A stretch of DNA of 64,000 nucleotides. Origin: Tubiluchus corallicola. Taxonomy: Eukaryota > Priapulida > Priapulimorpha > Priapulimorphida > Tubiluchidae. Positions 1 to 35,910 of this stretch are shown one piece after another. The stretch is from contig JAQGDQ010000804.1 in NCBI GenBank assembly GCA_030141605.1, positions 1-64,000 of the forward strand. Direction: 5' to 3'. A program made the translations under genes and the position numbers. Each line of letters starts with the position of its first letter. The stretch's first letter is position 1. The notes beneath the pieces are model-generated. The model was not told the origin of the DNA. It ran no database searches and was given only the letters and a program-made list of their open reading frames with translations.

Positions 1-548
1 AAATTATGCATGAAACAAGGTAATTGATGTTTTAAGTCCGCTTAGAGGCTCTCTATGGTCACAAAATTGCAATTTCTTGCTGGCTCCAAGGGGGCGAACC
101 CCTCAATACCATTGGGGGCCTAGGCGACCCCAAAACCGCCAACCTGTTTCTCATCCCTGTAGTTGGCTGTTCCATTCACCGTGCAGGAGAAAACATCATT
201 TCAAAAGTAGCTCAGTATTGCTAGTTTTCGCGGAGTAAGCATGCATTATGATCAGTCTCGTCAAAGGGCCTGCTATTCACAAATATTAAGGTGTTCTGTC
301 TACTTCTATCAATCTTTTAATTCCAATCATGTGACATTGCAAAGGTTGACGCGAAGGGGTCTGAAGTGTGAGAATATAACGCTCCAAATGATGTGCATTG
401 TGATGCTGGCAGACTTTGTGATCTATATAGCCGAAAAGGAACAAAAAAGTCAAACTTTCACAAGAACAGAAGAAGCTCCTGGCATTTGCATCAATAGCTG
501 CTTGTTGCATAATTTATGTTAATATTTTGTATCAGAAATTTGATAACA
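1..548. other. Unassigned left edge
   Basis: No gene is recognised here. A GC-richer patch at about 85-150, with runs of G and C, looks like the end of a degraded dispersed element. A 93-codon open frame at 241-522 (+) resembles no family I know, has no splice context and ends close to the 30-bp array, so I treat it as chance. Confidence 0.3.
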
Positions 549-917
549 GCTAATGACAAGCTAACACACCTATTTTGATACCAGTACAAGCTAACACACT
601 TATTTTGATACCAGTACAAGCTAACACACGTATTTTGATACCAGTACAAGCTAACACACTTATTTTGATACCAGTACAAGCTAACACACCCATTTTGATA
701 CCAGTACCAGCTAACACACCTATTTTGATACCAGTACCAGCTAACACACCTATTTTGATACCAGTACCAGTAACACACCTATTTTGATACCAGTACCAGC
801 TAACACACCTATTTTGATACCAGTACAAGCTAACACACCCATTTTGATACCAGTACCAGCTAACACACCTATTTTGATACCAGTACAAGCTAACACACTT
901 ATTTTGATACCAGTACA
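549..917. repeat. 30-bp minisatellite, about 12 copies
   Basis: A 30-bp unit containing the core CTAACACACCTATTTTGATA is repeated head to tail. Copies vary mainly at one C/T/G position after ACACAC and at the CAG[CT]A[CA] junction. One copy near 769 lacks a base, which shifts any reading frame. The open frames across it on both strands follow from the unit length being divisible by three. Confidence 0.9.
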
Positions 918-1075
918 GTAGGGTAAATGAATAAAAACTTTTCATCTAATCTGTTTACAACTTTCCTACTTTGAAGGTTTGGATGAGATACGAACATAGA
1001 TAGACGAACCTAGGCTTAGCTTTAGGAATACGTGTCTCCAATCATCACAAGTTTCCGGAATTACACACATTAGTG

Positions 1076-1513
1076 TAGTAATTTGACAAACCCTAAAAAC
1101 CGTTACATCCACTCCACTGACCTAACACCTTTCACTAGCAGTTTGAAACGATTAATAGTTATGCCACACAGAACTGTGACAGTCTAGAATACTAGGAAAT
1201 TGTGTTTTTGAAATTTAAAAATGTGTGCAATTATACAGATATCGCTATATTAGAGCACCTTCAATTGTTGATTGCTAATTTTTGATAGCCTGATAGGATA
1301 TTCGTATAGCTTGTTGCTTGCTTTTCTACTGTTTATGACTAACAAAATCTGTAGATTTACGGTTTCTAAAGTGTGACCATTATCAGGTGATATTATAAAG
1401 AAATCACAATGCTCAATACAAATATAAAACTATTAATCGTTCCACATTACTAGGCGAAAGTTGCTAGATCAGTGGTGTGGATATAACAGTTTTCAATGTT
1501 TGTCAAATTACTA
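1076..1513. mobile_element. Foldback MITE with ~85-bp inverted repeats
   Basis: 1076-1160 and the reverse complement of 1429-1513 match over about 85 bases at roughly 80% by eye. Both begin TAGTAATTTGACAAAC and end CGATTAATAGTT. If the outermost TA is the target duplication, the termini fit a Tc1/mariner-type non-autonomous element, but the superfamily is inferred from the ends only. The ~270-bp centre has no coding capacity. Confidence 0.75.
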
Positions 1514-1744
1514 CGCAAATGGGTATAATTTCCAGATCTTAAGATAAGCGGAGAAAATTTGCTTATGCTAGTAGCTCACCAAATCCCTAAAGTAGGAAAA
1601 GTAGTAAAATGATTGGATGGAAAGTTTTTCACCTCACGGTACTGTACAGGCGTATGTGTAAAAGCTTTATAATAACTAAAGTGTAAAAGCTCAGGAAGCT
1701 TGTTGCTACCGGCTGCTTTGCATCTAAAAACAGTGACAGCAAAG

Positions 1745-1860
1745 AAAACACAACAACAACAACAACAACAGCAACAGCTACGGCAACGACAACAACAATA
1801 ACAACGAAAACAACAACAGCAACGACAACGAAAACCACAACGACGACGTTGACGGCAACA
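1745..1860. repeat. CAA-rich imperfect trinucleotide tract
   Basis: Imperfect (CAA)n with CAG, CGA and AAA interruptions. It gives long low-complexity open frames on the minus strand that look like cysteine- or valine-rich peptides. These are artefacts of the repeat. Confidence 0.85.
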
Positions 1861-2975
1861 TGAAGGGCACACCAAAAGTAGCCACAACACCGTCGCCACA
1901 CGTGCATCATTCGCTTCACACCATGGTAGCAACAAGAATCAAATTGTGTAAACAAGAATCAATAGAAGAGCCACAGATGGCCATGAAATCTACCACCATA
2001 CAGAATTTGTTAGGAGCATGTCAACAGTTATGAGAAAAATACAACGTTCCTCCATGCTGCTTTTGTGTCAGGCAGTTTGAAGAGAAATACACGCCCATCA
2101 AGAACTCTGTTCGTTATGAAAGGCTTAGAAGACTTGAGTAAAGATTTTTCTAGCTTATATGCAAGTCTGAAGAATTGCGACCACCGTATAATTACCGCCA
2201 TGCTTTAGTGGGTGATAAGTACGACCCCTGCCAAACCACCGATCGAGTGAAATGGGATCATAATGAAAAGCTTTATTATAAAAAATGTGGGTAGAATAAG
2301 CAGTTTATTCGGTGATAGTTTTAGTCATGAAAAATTAATTTCATGAACTTAGCCAAGCTGCAAAGTAAAACAAAGATTGTAGTTCTACCATTATGATTTT
2401 TTTTCAAAAAGCAGAAACAGTGTAAACACAAAGAACATAATAGGCCTTTTATCACGAAAAATAAGTTTTTTACAAACAAAAGAACTTTGAGTTTTTTAAT
2501 GGAGAAAATTACCTTTAAGTCACAGGAAAAGTTTAAAATTTGTTAACAACTCTCTTCACGCTTATTCACGCACCTTATTTTGATTTTTATTAAGCTTAAT
2601 TTAAATTATCATTGCAAATTTCCATAATTATTTTTTCTGTTTTTTTCAACTCTATAGTTTTCTTCCATGTTTCTATAACACCACAGATAGCATCGAAATG
2701 ACAGCACTTTTTCACTAAATGTACAATGTATATTCACTTATAAAAAGAACATAAAAATAGTTATTTGCCTTTGTTATCATTTTTACCTCCAAATAATGAG
2801 CATAAATAAAGAATAAATAAAAAAATATAAAAATAAACCACATTTTTATAAACAATCTGACAATCACAGTCATACTCTAACTAATTAACAATAGCCTTAG
2901 TTGTCAGCTAATTTTGTTAAAAGTATTGGATACCAGAATCCCACTACTGTCATTGCCACAGGTGGCGCTGTTTGT

Positions 2976-3075
2976 TCCAGGGAGGAAAATCACAGGCCTG
3001 TTCAGTCATGTCGACGGATGGCAGGCGTGGGAATAGCAATCCCATGGCCAGGTATCGGGTTCAAATACAGACTAG
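2976..3075 (+). mobile_element. Possible tRNA-derived SINE fragment
   Basis: A GC-richer patch in AT-rich DNA ends in GGGTTCAAATAC, close to a Pol III B box (GGTTCGAnTCC). No convincing A box or tail is visible, so this is a weak call. Confidence 0.25.
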
Positions 3076-3776
3076 TTAACAATTCTTCACTCTCTCGTTT
3101 CTTTGTTTAACTCATTACCCGCAAGGTGTAATAATTGTTAAAAATAAACCACAATGGTTTACAAACTTTCTGGCACTCACAGTCATAATACAGTTAATGA
3201 ATTTTAATGAATTGTTTTGATAGTTTGATTGTCCTAGCTGTTTATAATGAAGCTTTTTGTCAACATTAAACACACGCTGAAGAACTAAGCTTTTTGTCTA
3301 TTTATGTCAAACTAATATTTGTGCGCATGCGTATGATATCAACATATAATTAAATGTATATATAGTATTACGCCGCTTATCAGCCATAATTAATTAGTAA
3401 TTAACATCTTACCTTATTAATTGTGAAATTATCCTCCTAATAAAACTTGAACTGAAGCTTTTCGTCAACAAGCGCTGTTATCTTCACTGATTGGCACAAA
3501 TATAAATCTTCTTTTAACAATATTGCATAAATTCACTATAAAATCAATAATCTATTCATCGGACAGAAACACAAAACAACCATTCCCTTCCTCAGACAAT
3601 GCTCAACTGTTTGCACTGTATGTCTTCAATGCAGCAGTAAGAATAAACCCACCAAGCCACATTCGGCACATCTGTTTTGGGGTGTGTCTCCTGAAAGTCG
3701 AGCTCAGATTACAAACGGGTGGTCACTTGTGGAATGCTAAGCTCGTACCTACGACGTAAACGAGATTTATTTATTA

Positions 3777-4039
3777 TTAATAATAATAATAATAATAAGA
3801 ATAAGAATGAGAATGAGAATGAGAATGAGAATGAGAATGAGAATGAGAATGAGAATGAGAATGAGAATGAGAATGAGAATGAGAATGAGAATGAGAATGA
3901 GAATGAGAATGAGAATGAGAATGAGAATGAGAATGAGAATGAGAATGAGAATGAGAATGAGAATGAGAATGAGAATGAGAATGAGAATGAGAATGAGAAT
4001 GAGAATAAGAATAAGAATAAGAATAAGAATAAGAATAAT
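3777..4039. repeat. (GAGAAT)n hexanucleotide array with AAT and AAGAAT edges
   Basis: About 34 nearly perfect GAGAAT units are flanked by AATAAT on the left and AAGAAT on the right. This is a microsatellite degrading from both edges. It opens all frames (EN, RM, SF, IL and HS dipeptides), and none of these is a gene. Confidence 0.95.
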
Positions 4040-4156
4040 AAATATGTCTTGAAATTTGATACCACACACACACACACACTTTGCCTTGTTGCGTCGGTAG
4101 TTTTAATTATTTTTTTTCCTGTCAGTAAGATCAAAAATGTGTTTTGGTGAGCAAGT

Positions 4157-4529
4157 GGTGCACACTGGGAAGGTGGAAAGCTTGGTGCACACTGGGAATG
4201 TGGAAAGCTTGGTGCACACTGGGAAGGTGGAAAGCTTGGTGCACACTGGGAAGATGGAAAGCTTGGTGCACACTGGGAAGGTGGAAAGCTTGGTGCACAC
4301 TGGGAATGTGGAAAGCTTGGTGCACACTGGGAAGGTGGAAAGCTTGGTGCACACTGGGAAGGTGGAAAGGTTGGTGCACACTGGGATGGTGGAAAGCTTG
4401 GTGCACACTGGGAAGGTGGAAAGCTTGGTGCACACTGGGAAGGTAGAAAGCTTGGTGCACACTGGGAAGGTGGAAAGCTTGGTGCACACTGGGAAGGTGG
4501 AAAGCTTGGTGCACACTGGGAAGATGGAA
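4157..4529. repeat. 27-bp minisatellite, about 14 copies
   Basis: The 27-bp unit contains GGTGCACACTGGGAAGGTGG followed by AAAGCTT. Variants are single substitutions such as GGGAATGTGG and GGGAAGATGG. Because 27 is a multiple of three, both strands stay open as nine-residue repeats. The array is followed by a (GT)n-rich tract at 4608-4672. Confidence 0.95.
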
Positions 4530-4607
4530 TGTTTTAATTTTTTTGGAACACTCTTTAAAATTAGTTTTTCTTTCACTTCCTCATCAATAGATACACATCA
4601 ATCTCTG

Positions 4608-4672
4608 TGCGCGTGTGTGTGTGTGTGTGCGTGCGTGCATGTGTGGGTGGGTGTGGGTGTGTGCGTGGGTGC
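4608..4672. repeat. GT-rich microsatellite
   Basis: Imperfect (GT)n with GTGC and GGGT interruptions, shortly after the 27-bp array. Confidence 0.85.
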
Positions 4673-4957
4673 GCTTAGATTTAAACCAAATTTTATTTGA
4701 CATGAAAACATTTATATGTGGCCGATCAGTTGGGCATTTCTAAAATTAGATAAATTAAACTGGATCGACTTGTCCTAACTACTTGGATTGTTTTTTATTT
4801 TCATTAATTTGATCAATTATTTCAGCAATTTACCAGCAAACCAGGTTTTTACTTGTGCATTCTCTGATTAATATAGCATTTGAATACAAATTATAAGCAA
4901 CAAATGCATTAAAAAGCAGAAGATATGCACTGACAGACAAATGAACTAGGACTGGCA

Positions 4958-6526
4958 TTAACCCGTATAGGGTCACGATTTTTTACAACCGATTTTGGTA
5001 ACGGGGGGGGGGGGTAAAAAATTAAACCCACCTTAATTCGTAAATTACTTTTGGTAAATCGCCGTGTTTCATTAGTAAACAGCAACAGCATAATTTGTGG
5101 TGATGCTGACCACCATAGGATACATTATACCTCTGCTTAAAGACATGTGACTTACTAGTAATACGATAGTTAAATTTACTTAGTTACGTTCCCCCTTGTG
5201 CATGCGAATAAGACGATCACGTATTCTTGCATTGCTTACCCGTTTCCCACATCTGAAGATGTTGAGTGACTGAGTTTATGACCTGATTGATTGTCTTTGT
5301 AGTTGTGAGTAGACTAGCTATACGTCAGCATACAGACGTCTGACATTTTGTTTTATCAGATACATCGCCAGTATAATGTATAGACAAGCGAAGTAAAGTT
5401 TCGACAATTTTAAAAAATCGACATGGTGGTGATTTATTTCGTGGTGAGATAATGCGCCTAAAATAAATAACTGAAAGTATTTTGTGCACAAAACATATTT
5501 AGAAAAAGTCGTAGAAAAGGTTTACTGGGATGCATATGGTCAGGGGCGTCGTGCACCAAAAAAAATTGGGGGGCCCGACTGTATATAATGGTGGAACTTA
5601 ACTGTTTAAAAAACGTATAATTTTAAAAAAATAAACAGTATTTTGCGTGCAAGAAAACGATTTATTTATTCCCAACTGGCATTTAACTTAAAGCTATAGC
5701 AACGGAAACTAAATTAAAATTAAATTAAATTACAGTAGATACAGACGCCGTAGAACCTGGGTCGGGAACACGGTTGGACTTGAAAAATGAAGTTAGATTG
5801 GCCTTGACATCGTTTAAGAAATATAGGCAAAATCGAAGCGAAAACTAGCAAAGATTTTCCTAGCAGGAGAAAATGATGAAATGTGCTCAAAATCACGCCC
5901 TTTTATGCAGCAAACTCGTGGGAAAGAGTCACTAAGGACTAGCAAAGAGTAGGCAATGTCCAATCAGGAGGTAGCTGAGCCGTGGCTCATCAATTTGTAT
6001 CTCCCAAACCGACTCTCTGGTACTAGGCTAGCTCGACAAACTGACTCTCGGGTACTAGGCTAGCTCAACATGACTTCAATGTTTGCATTGTTTTTACTCT
6101 ATTATTTCACTTATTCTCTATTATGACCCACTGCTGAACGAAGCTCGAGTGCTAACTGAGCCGTTTTGTTAACTAACAGTCTTTTGTGCAAAGACGCTAA
6201 TGCTACTCAACGAGCTGTTAACTATTCCTGCCTGCCTCCTGAATAGATTACATGCAAACAAATTAACTACATCCCGACTTTCGGGTAAACACATACTCAT
6301 GCTCATACTGTTCGCATTTATGGAGCGCTGGCCGCGTGTCAAAAAGTCGGAAATAAATTTGCTTACCGGTCTCATTACGAGCCGCTGACACCCTTCAAAT
6401 TTTTGACATTTTCTAAAAAAATTGGGGGGGGGCTATGGCACGACGCCACTGATATGGTAAAAGGGTAAAATGCAAAAAACCGGTCTGGGGTTAATTTTTT
6501 ACCCCCTGTGACCCTATAAGGGTTAA
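4958..6526. mobile_element. TTAA-flanked piggyBac-like non-autonomous element (host of a nested hAT)
   Basis: The left end reads TTAACCCGTATAGGGTCAC. The right end, reverse-complemented, reads TTAACCCTTATAGGGTCAC. Subterminal G-rich and TAAAAAATTAA blocks also match in inverted orientation. A TTAA target with CCC termini is typical of piggyBac-type elements. No transposase is visible. Without the nested insertion the element is about 650 bp. A run of twelve or more G near 4999 lies in the left arm. Confidence 0.6.
5541..6451. mobile_element. hAT-like non-autonomous element nested in the TTAA element
   Basis: The ends are CAGGGGCGTCGTGC and, reverse-complemented, CAGTGGCGTCGTGC, which is the CAGNGGCG start seen in many hAT elements. 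The flanks share ATATGGT (left 5534-5540, right 6452-6458), a near-complete 8-bp target duplication. The interior contains a ~36-bp direct duplication near 6003-6066 and short open frames of no recognised kind. It is a deletion derivative without transposase. Confidence 0.65.
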
Positions 6527-8544
6527 GGTGAAGTAGCAGCAAATATTAAGGCCAGTGTGAATCTGACTTAATAAATTTTAATTTTGTAGCCATGGTGGCT
6601 CCATCTAGCTGGAAAGTTTAAAGTGTGGGCATTGACCTAGTTATGTAAGTTTACTTCTATTAATTTCTATTTTGATTTATTCATTGATACTTTTGAATGG
6701 ACTAAATAACTGTCAATCTAACTAAACTATGTAACTTTTCATAAAATTAGTCAATGTCAGTCACCTTTGCTTTTCTATTTTAATTTTTAAATACTTCAGA
6801 AATAAAGATCAGTGGTTTACATTAAATTCAACTGAAAATTTTGAAGATTTTACACAAATGCCTGTCAAAGACACTAGCACTGCACAATCAGTAAAGAATT
6901 TATCAACGAGTTGGGCTGTCACAAACTAGTAAAACAAACATATAAATAAACGCTCATGAGATTTAATGAGCATAATACTGTTGTAGAAGTTTATTTGATG
7001 TAAAAAAGGTTTTAGCCAAAAATCTCGTAAAAAAATTAACATGTATGAACACGGTACCTTTGACAAAAAAGTTAATACGACAGGCATACCTGGACAATTT
7101 CGTTATGCCAAAGACGGGCAATAGTATACATTGTGGGGAGTTTTGCTAATACTTAATAATAAAAAAACTAAATTTGTGATTCTTCATTAAGCAGTGCACA
7201 AATATAACAACAATGCCTCTAATGTTAAAACAAAAGTGCATCTATGTGGCCTTTGCTCCTTTGTGTAATGCATTGTAATATAATTAGTAGGGTCAATATA
7301 ATAGAACAAATAACCCTGCGCCAAAAAATGCAAGAAAATCTTGCGTTTTTGGTCCATTACTATTTGGTCCAGAAAATAACTTATGAAGATTTGACCATAA
7401 AATATCTAATAATGACGTCAAAAAGATGACTACGCTCGCATATTGTTGACAGATTTACTGTAACTTTCTTGAATGCTGTTTGGTTACGTTTACCATTCTT
7501 GTATGTACGTGGATTGACAACGAGACTATGATTTTGATACATCGCAAAATACGGACTTTAAAATACACATCGCAAAGTTAAACCAAATTTTCAACCATTG
7601 ATTTCATCTGATTAGCAACTTCAAAAACAATGTAATTAACCTGACAGTGTCGGTTGTTTGTTCTTTGCAAAACACCCAGTGACAACTCAGCATCACGAGA
7701 GATACATGCCTACTAACATCCACTTGCTCACTGTCTTCCCATTATGTCACTGACAAGCTCCGTATCAATTTTTTCTTTAGTTGCACGAATGATGTTCAAT
7801 GTTACTTTAAATGCTACTTTCAAAACCTCTATTTTTCATTAAACTTTTTCAAATTGGACAGGAACTGCATTCAAATTTGGAGTCCACTGTAGCTTTAGTC
7901 TTCAAAAATCAAATTAAAGGTTACTACTAATTACTGAACAAGTAGTATGTCACGTACCAGTGCTTGCATGATTGTTCATACACATTATGAAAAAGAAATT
8001 CCGATCAAACACATTAGATTTGTTTCAGCATCACTTTTATTCGTCATACTGATTACTGCAAAACACCACTATAATACACTAAATACGTCTTTTCCTATTT
8101 GCTGTAATTTTTCTCTCATAAATGAAAGTAAAATTGTCACAAATTGTTACCAAATAAACAGCTTTACAATAGCATATTGGCATGGTGAACAAGTTAATAA
8201 ATTCCATAGTGGACCTTAAAAATTACATTTTTGATCTTATTGTTGATAACAAAAGCTATTCAAAATTCACTGACTTTAGCTTATTAGCATTAAATGTATT
8301 TCTGAAACACCAATAAAACTTGATCCACAAAATACAGAAAATTATTATTAGTAAACAAAGGAGTAAACAGTTTCCTTGATAATCAAACAGACTGAGAAAA
8401 TCCGAATGTTCAGATGTTTTTACTGCATGAATATCTGTGAAGAAGATATTTGATAGTGAAGTTATCTAACCAACACCAAGAATATGTAACTGCACTGCAG
8501 AAAGCTGACTACACTCATAGAATACCACATAATTCAATAAGATA
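6527..8544. other. AT-rich intergenic stretch, nothing recognised
   Basis: Short open frames at 7244-7429 and 7947-8219 resemble no known family and lack splice or start context. No structured repeat was seen. Confidence 0.4.
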
Positions 8545-9075
8545 AATAACAACTTGTTCTTAATAAGCAACTTACTTATGTGTATTGTGTGGTAATAAGA
8601 CTTTGTAGTGTAGTGTAGTGTAGTGTAACCAATACAAAGTATATATACTTGCACAAACGTGAGCATAAAATAAAATAAAATACCCTCACGAAATACCACA
8701 TTATTCAACTGCTAAATGATATCTTATTGTTAATAGGCACCTTATTCATGTGTAATAATAAGTGTTTGTAGTGAAGGTTCATAACCAACACAAAGTATAT
8801 ATAATTGCACTACAGCGAGCATAAAATAAAATAAAATATACGCACAAAAACCACATTATTCAACTGCTAAATGATATCATATTGTTAATAAGCAACTTAT
8901 TCATGTGTATTGTGCGATAATAAGACTTTGTAGTGAAGGTGCCTAACCAACACAAAGTATATGTAATTGCACTACAGCGAGCATAAAATAAAATAAAATA
9001 CTCTCACGAAATAACACATTATTCAACTGCTAAATGATATCTCATTGTTAATAGGCAACATATTCATGTGTATTG
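8545..9075. repeat. ~160-bp tandem repeat, 3-4 copies
   Basis: The motif TTATTCAACTGCTAAATGAT recurs at 8701, 8857 and 9019, giving periods of 156 and 162 bp. Each unit also carries ATAAAATAAAATAAAATA and a TTCATGTGTATTG segment. The first copy is degenerate and carries a small (GTAGT)n expansion near 8610. Confidence 0.85.
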
Positions 9076-9553
9076 AATGGGGGCAATGAGCCTTTTCACT
9101 ATTTCGCTACACACACGCACAGTTACTGTAGGTCAATGTTGTTGAAAAGACTTATTGTTCAACAACAAAAGGTAAAATTGAAAAAATAAATAAAAACCAG
9201 GGATTCTGAATAAACACCTTCTCAGATAAACCTTTCACAAGTTTGATTTGTTGCAGTCTGCTAATTAATATGTAAATTAAAAGGTAGTTGCAAAATTTTT
9301 TGTTACATTTTTTATCAGTAGTCTTTCTCTTGGTTGTCCAATTAGTGACGGGAGGTAGCCAAAAATAACATTATCCAAAAATTAGGAGATGTCCAGGCTC
9401 TTAAATGGCAAATAGTAGCCATTATAAGCAATGACTTGTCTGTTTGTGGGTTGTCAGAGAGAGAAAGTCTAATTTAACAGTGAGTTTTACTATTTGGTAA
9501 CCAGATTGTTATGGGTCTAGTTGCAGGTGATGATCTCAGTAAAAGTAGTTTGC

Positions 9554-9640
9554 CTAAATACCAATTAAATAGCCACTGAAGGAATTGTGGGTAGTGGTGT
9601 ACAAGTTTCCAACGTTGTACCTAAGGTAAACTTCATTTGC
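9554..9640 (-). repeat. 87-bp in-frame duplicate of the C1q carboxy-terminus
   Basis: This is a second copy of the last 87 bases of the Ig-C1q coding region (9641-9727), directly downstream of its stop codon. It would encode a C1q terminal strand ending in SFSGYLIGI followed by TAG. The unit is exactly 29 codons, so it keeps the frame of the gene across the first TAG. It carries several substitutions against the upstream copy. Confidence 0.8.
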
Positions 9641-33099
<23,459 letters not shown>

Positions 33100-33117
33100 C
33101 TTGCTTCTGGATCTGAC

Positions 33118-33160
33118 ACCTGCTTAAAACTTTGTCGTTGATCTGTGACTGTTATAATTT
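33118..33160 (-). promoter_or_regulatory. Possible core promoter of the Ig-C1q gene
   Basis: On the minus strand ATTATAA lies at 33158-33152, about 55 nt before the ATG. That would place a start site near 33,125 and give a short leader. An upstream non-coding exon cannot be excluded. Confidence 0.3.
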
Positions 33161-34190
33161 TGTTAATAGGACGGCCGTCTTGTTATAGCAGCCTCAAAAA
33201 CACATAGAGCGAGCATGCTAATTTAGCTGTCAATCAAGTTTTACCTGTCAATAAAATGATAAGAACCTACGCAGGTGAAAATGACGATTAAAGACATTAG
33301 GAAAAGATCAGGCTAGTTTATTAAGCAAATAAGTAAAAACATTTGCCTGTGAGTCGTTGAGATAGTTTCTTGTTTTGAGATAATAAAACTTAACCAAGTT
33401 CTTTGGCAAATAAATGAAACACAAGTCACCTTCACTGGCCTAGCTTTTTGTTATCATAATAATCTAATCGTAAATGACCTTGCCTAAACTTGAACGCAAA
33501 GAGATCAACATTAGTGCATTACTTAGCGTAATTTCCCGATGTACATGCAGTGAGTGCGTGTACTTACTTATATCAATAAACGATCAATCAGTGATTGATA
33601 TTAGTGGTAGAGGTGACTGAATAACCTTGACTTTGTAAAAAAAAGTCTATCAAATTATTCTAGTGTAATTTACACTAAGCTAATGAACAAGCAGTTGCAA
33701 TCACTTTATTAAAGCGAGTGAGCATAAAGACAATTTTTGAATGTACATCTTTGAGTGGGAGCCTTAAAGGTTGATCATATTTTTGTTAGTGGTGTTGCTG
33801 TTATTGTTGCTGCTGCTGCTGCTGTTGTTGTCTGTGTTGCAGTTTTGTTGCTGATGCTGTTTTTGTCGTTGTTGTTGCCACATTTATCTTTGAAAGTTGT
33901 CAGAAGCCCCTGAATGTGTATGGGAAAAATTTTCTGCTTAGATAAAGACCGAAATTTAATTGGATTGAAACAGGAATATCGAACGACAAATAAAAACGCC
34001 TCGATGAGACAAGTCGAATGGTATATATTCTTCAGTTTGGATAAGGGTGGTTGGTTTGGTGACCCTTGGTCTTTTCCGCCTTTATTTTAGTTTTTAGCTT
34101 TTGTTTATGTTTATTTTGTAACATTCAGAGACGAACAAATTTTTTACTTACTCACGTATAAGTTATATCCATATTGGTCGGCGACCCACC
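33161..34190. other. Upstream region of the Ig-C1q gene
   Basis: No gene seen. A CTG/TTG-rich trinucleotide tract occupies about 33,788-33,890. The rest is AT-rich and unremarkable. Confidence 0.4.
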
Positions 34191-34191
34191 A

Positions 34192-34290
34192 TGAGGAAAA
34201 AACGTACATTGTGTGTCAAAAGATACATTGTCAAAACATACATTGTGTGTCAAAAGATACATTGTGTGTCAAAGGATACATTGGAGACAG
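34192..34290. repeat. Short tandem repeat of an ~18-20-bp unit
   Basis: ACATTGTGTGTCAAAAGAT and truncated forms repeat about five times. Confidence 0.75.
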
Positions 34291-34700
34291 AAAGGCCTGC
34301 TTCTGGTTTTTAAAGGCAGTGGCTTGTAACCCATCAGATGGCCATGAATTACTTCACTGGGAAATGTAATTTCTTTGTAACCAAACAATGCAACTTCAAT
34401 AAAATCACATTCACATTGATTACCCTCAAACAAAATTATGACGTCATTTCAAGATCATTTTAAAGGCGAAGATCATATACACAACATCATGAAATCTGTA
34501 AATAATTTTTTAAAAAACGAATTAATGTTAATGAAAGCTTAATTTGTTGGTAATAAAGTAAGCCAATCCACTTGCAATGAATTAAAAATGTGCCACTTGA
34601 CTACAAAGAGACTACTACTTGGCTAGAAATCTCTACAGTTGCCTTCAAGATTTCTGTTCCATGTAAAGGGGCTGTACCTTCGATAAACTTTACTTTGTCA

Positions 34701-35910
34701 AGGAATGAGCTGTCCCACGTGTTTCAACTCAGAACAAAGCTAGTATATTTCTGCTAGGTTCGGCATCTCATCTTCGAGGAGTGAGCTGTCCCACGTGTTT
34801 CAACTCCGAACAAAGCTAGTATATTTCTGCTAGGTTCGGCATCTCATCTTCGAGGAATGAGCTGTCCCACGCGTTTCAACTCCGAACAAAGCTAGTATAT
34901 TTCTGCTAGGTTCGACATCTCATCTTCGAGGAATGAGCTGTCCCACGTGTTTCAACTCTGAACAAAGCTAGTATATTTCTGCTAGGTTCGGCATCTCATC
35001 TTCGAGGAATGAGCTGTCCCACACGTTTCAACTCCGAACAAAGCTAGTATATTTCTGCTAGGTTCGGCATCTCATCTTCGAGGAATGAGCTGTCCCACGC
35101 GTTTCAACTCCGAACAAAGCTAGTATATTTCTGCTAGGTTCGGCATCTCATCTTCGAGGAATGAGCTGTCCCATGCGTTTCAACTCCGAACAAAGCTAGT
35201 ATATTTCTGCTAGGTTCGACATCTCATCTTCGAGGAATGAGCTGTCCCACGCGTTTCAACTCCGAACAAAGCTAGTATATTTCTGCTAGGTTCGGCATCT
35301 CATCTTCGAGGAATGAGCTGTCCCACGCATTTCAACTCCGAACAAAGCTAGTATATTTCTGCTAGGTTCGACATCTCATCTTCGAGGAATGAGCTGTCCC
35401 ACGCATTTCAACTCCGAACAAAGCTAGTATATTTCTGCTAGGTTCGGCATCTCATCTTCGAGGAATGAGCTGTCCCACGCATTTCAACTCCGAACAAAGC
35501 TAGTATATTTCTGCTAGGTTCGACATCTCATCTTCGAGGAATGAGCTGTCCCACGTGTTTCAACTCTGAACAAAGCTAGTATATTTCTGCTAGGTTCGGC
35601 ATCTCATCTTCGAGGAATGAGCTGTCCCACACGTTTCAACTCCAAACAAAGCTAGTATATTTCTGCTAGGTTCGGCATCTCATCTTCGAGGAATGAGCTG
35701 TCCCACGCGTTTCAACTCTGAACAAAGTTAGTATATTTCTGCTAGGTTCGGCATCTCATCTTCGAGGAATGAGCTGTCCCATGCGTTTCAACTCCGAACA
35801 AAGCTAGTATATTTCTGCTAGGTTCGGCATCTCATCTTCGAGGAATGAGCTGTCCCACGTGTTTCAACTCCGAACAAAGCTAGTATATTTCTGCTAGGTT
35901 CGGCATCGGT
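34701..35910. repeat. 76-bp satellite-like array, about 16 copies
   Basis: A 76-bp unit starting AGGAATGAGCTGTCCCACG repeats head to tail with very high identity (for example at 34701 and 34777). It contains CTAGTATATTTCTGCTAGG. Copy differences cluster at CpG sites: CACGCG appears as CACGTG, CACACG, CACGCA or CATGCG, and CCGAAC as CTGAAC or CCAAAC. It lies between the Ig-C1q promoter and the LINE fragment. There are no unique spacers, so it is not CRISPR-like. Confidence 0.95.

Noticed and set aside
491-945. Tyr/Trp/Cys-rich repeat frames on the minus strand
   Set aside because: Artefact of the 30-bp array. The one-base deletion near 769 breaks the frame.
3709-4150. Frames of 100-143 residues made of EN, SF, RM, IL or HS repeats
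   Set aside because: Every frame of the (GAGAAT)n array is open, with no start, splice or conservation signal.
4103-4700. 157- and 187-residue frames with nine-residue repeats
   Set aside because: They follow from a 27-bp unit being divisible by three. Both strands are equally open.
7947-8219. 90-codon plus-strand frame
   Set aside because: No family resemblance, base composition like its surroundings, no supporting signals.
34701-35910. CRISPR-like regular spacing
   Set aside because: Direct tandem units without unique spacers in a eukaryotic genome. It is a satellite.
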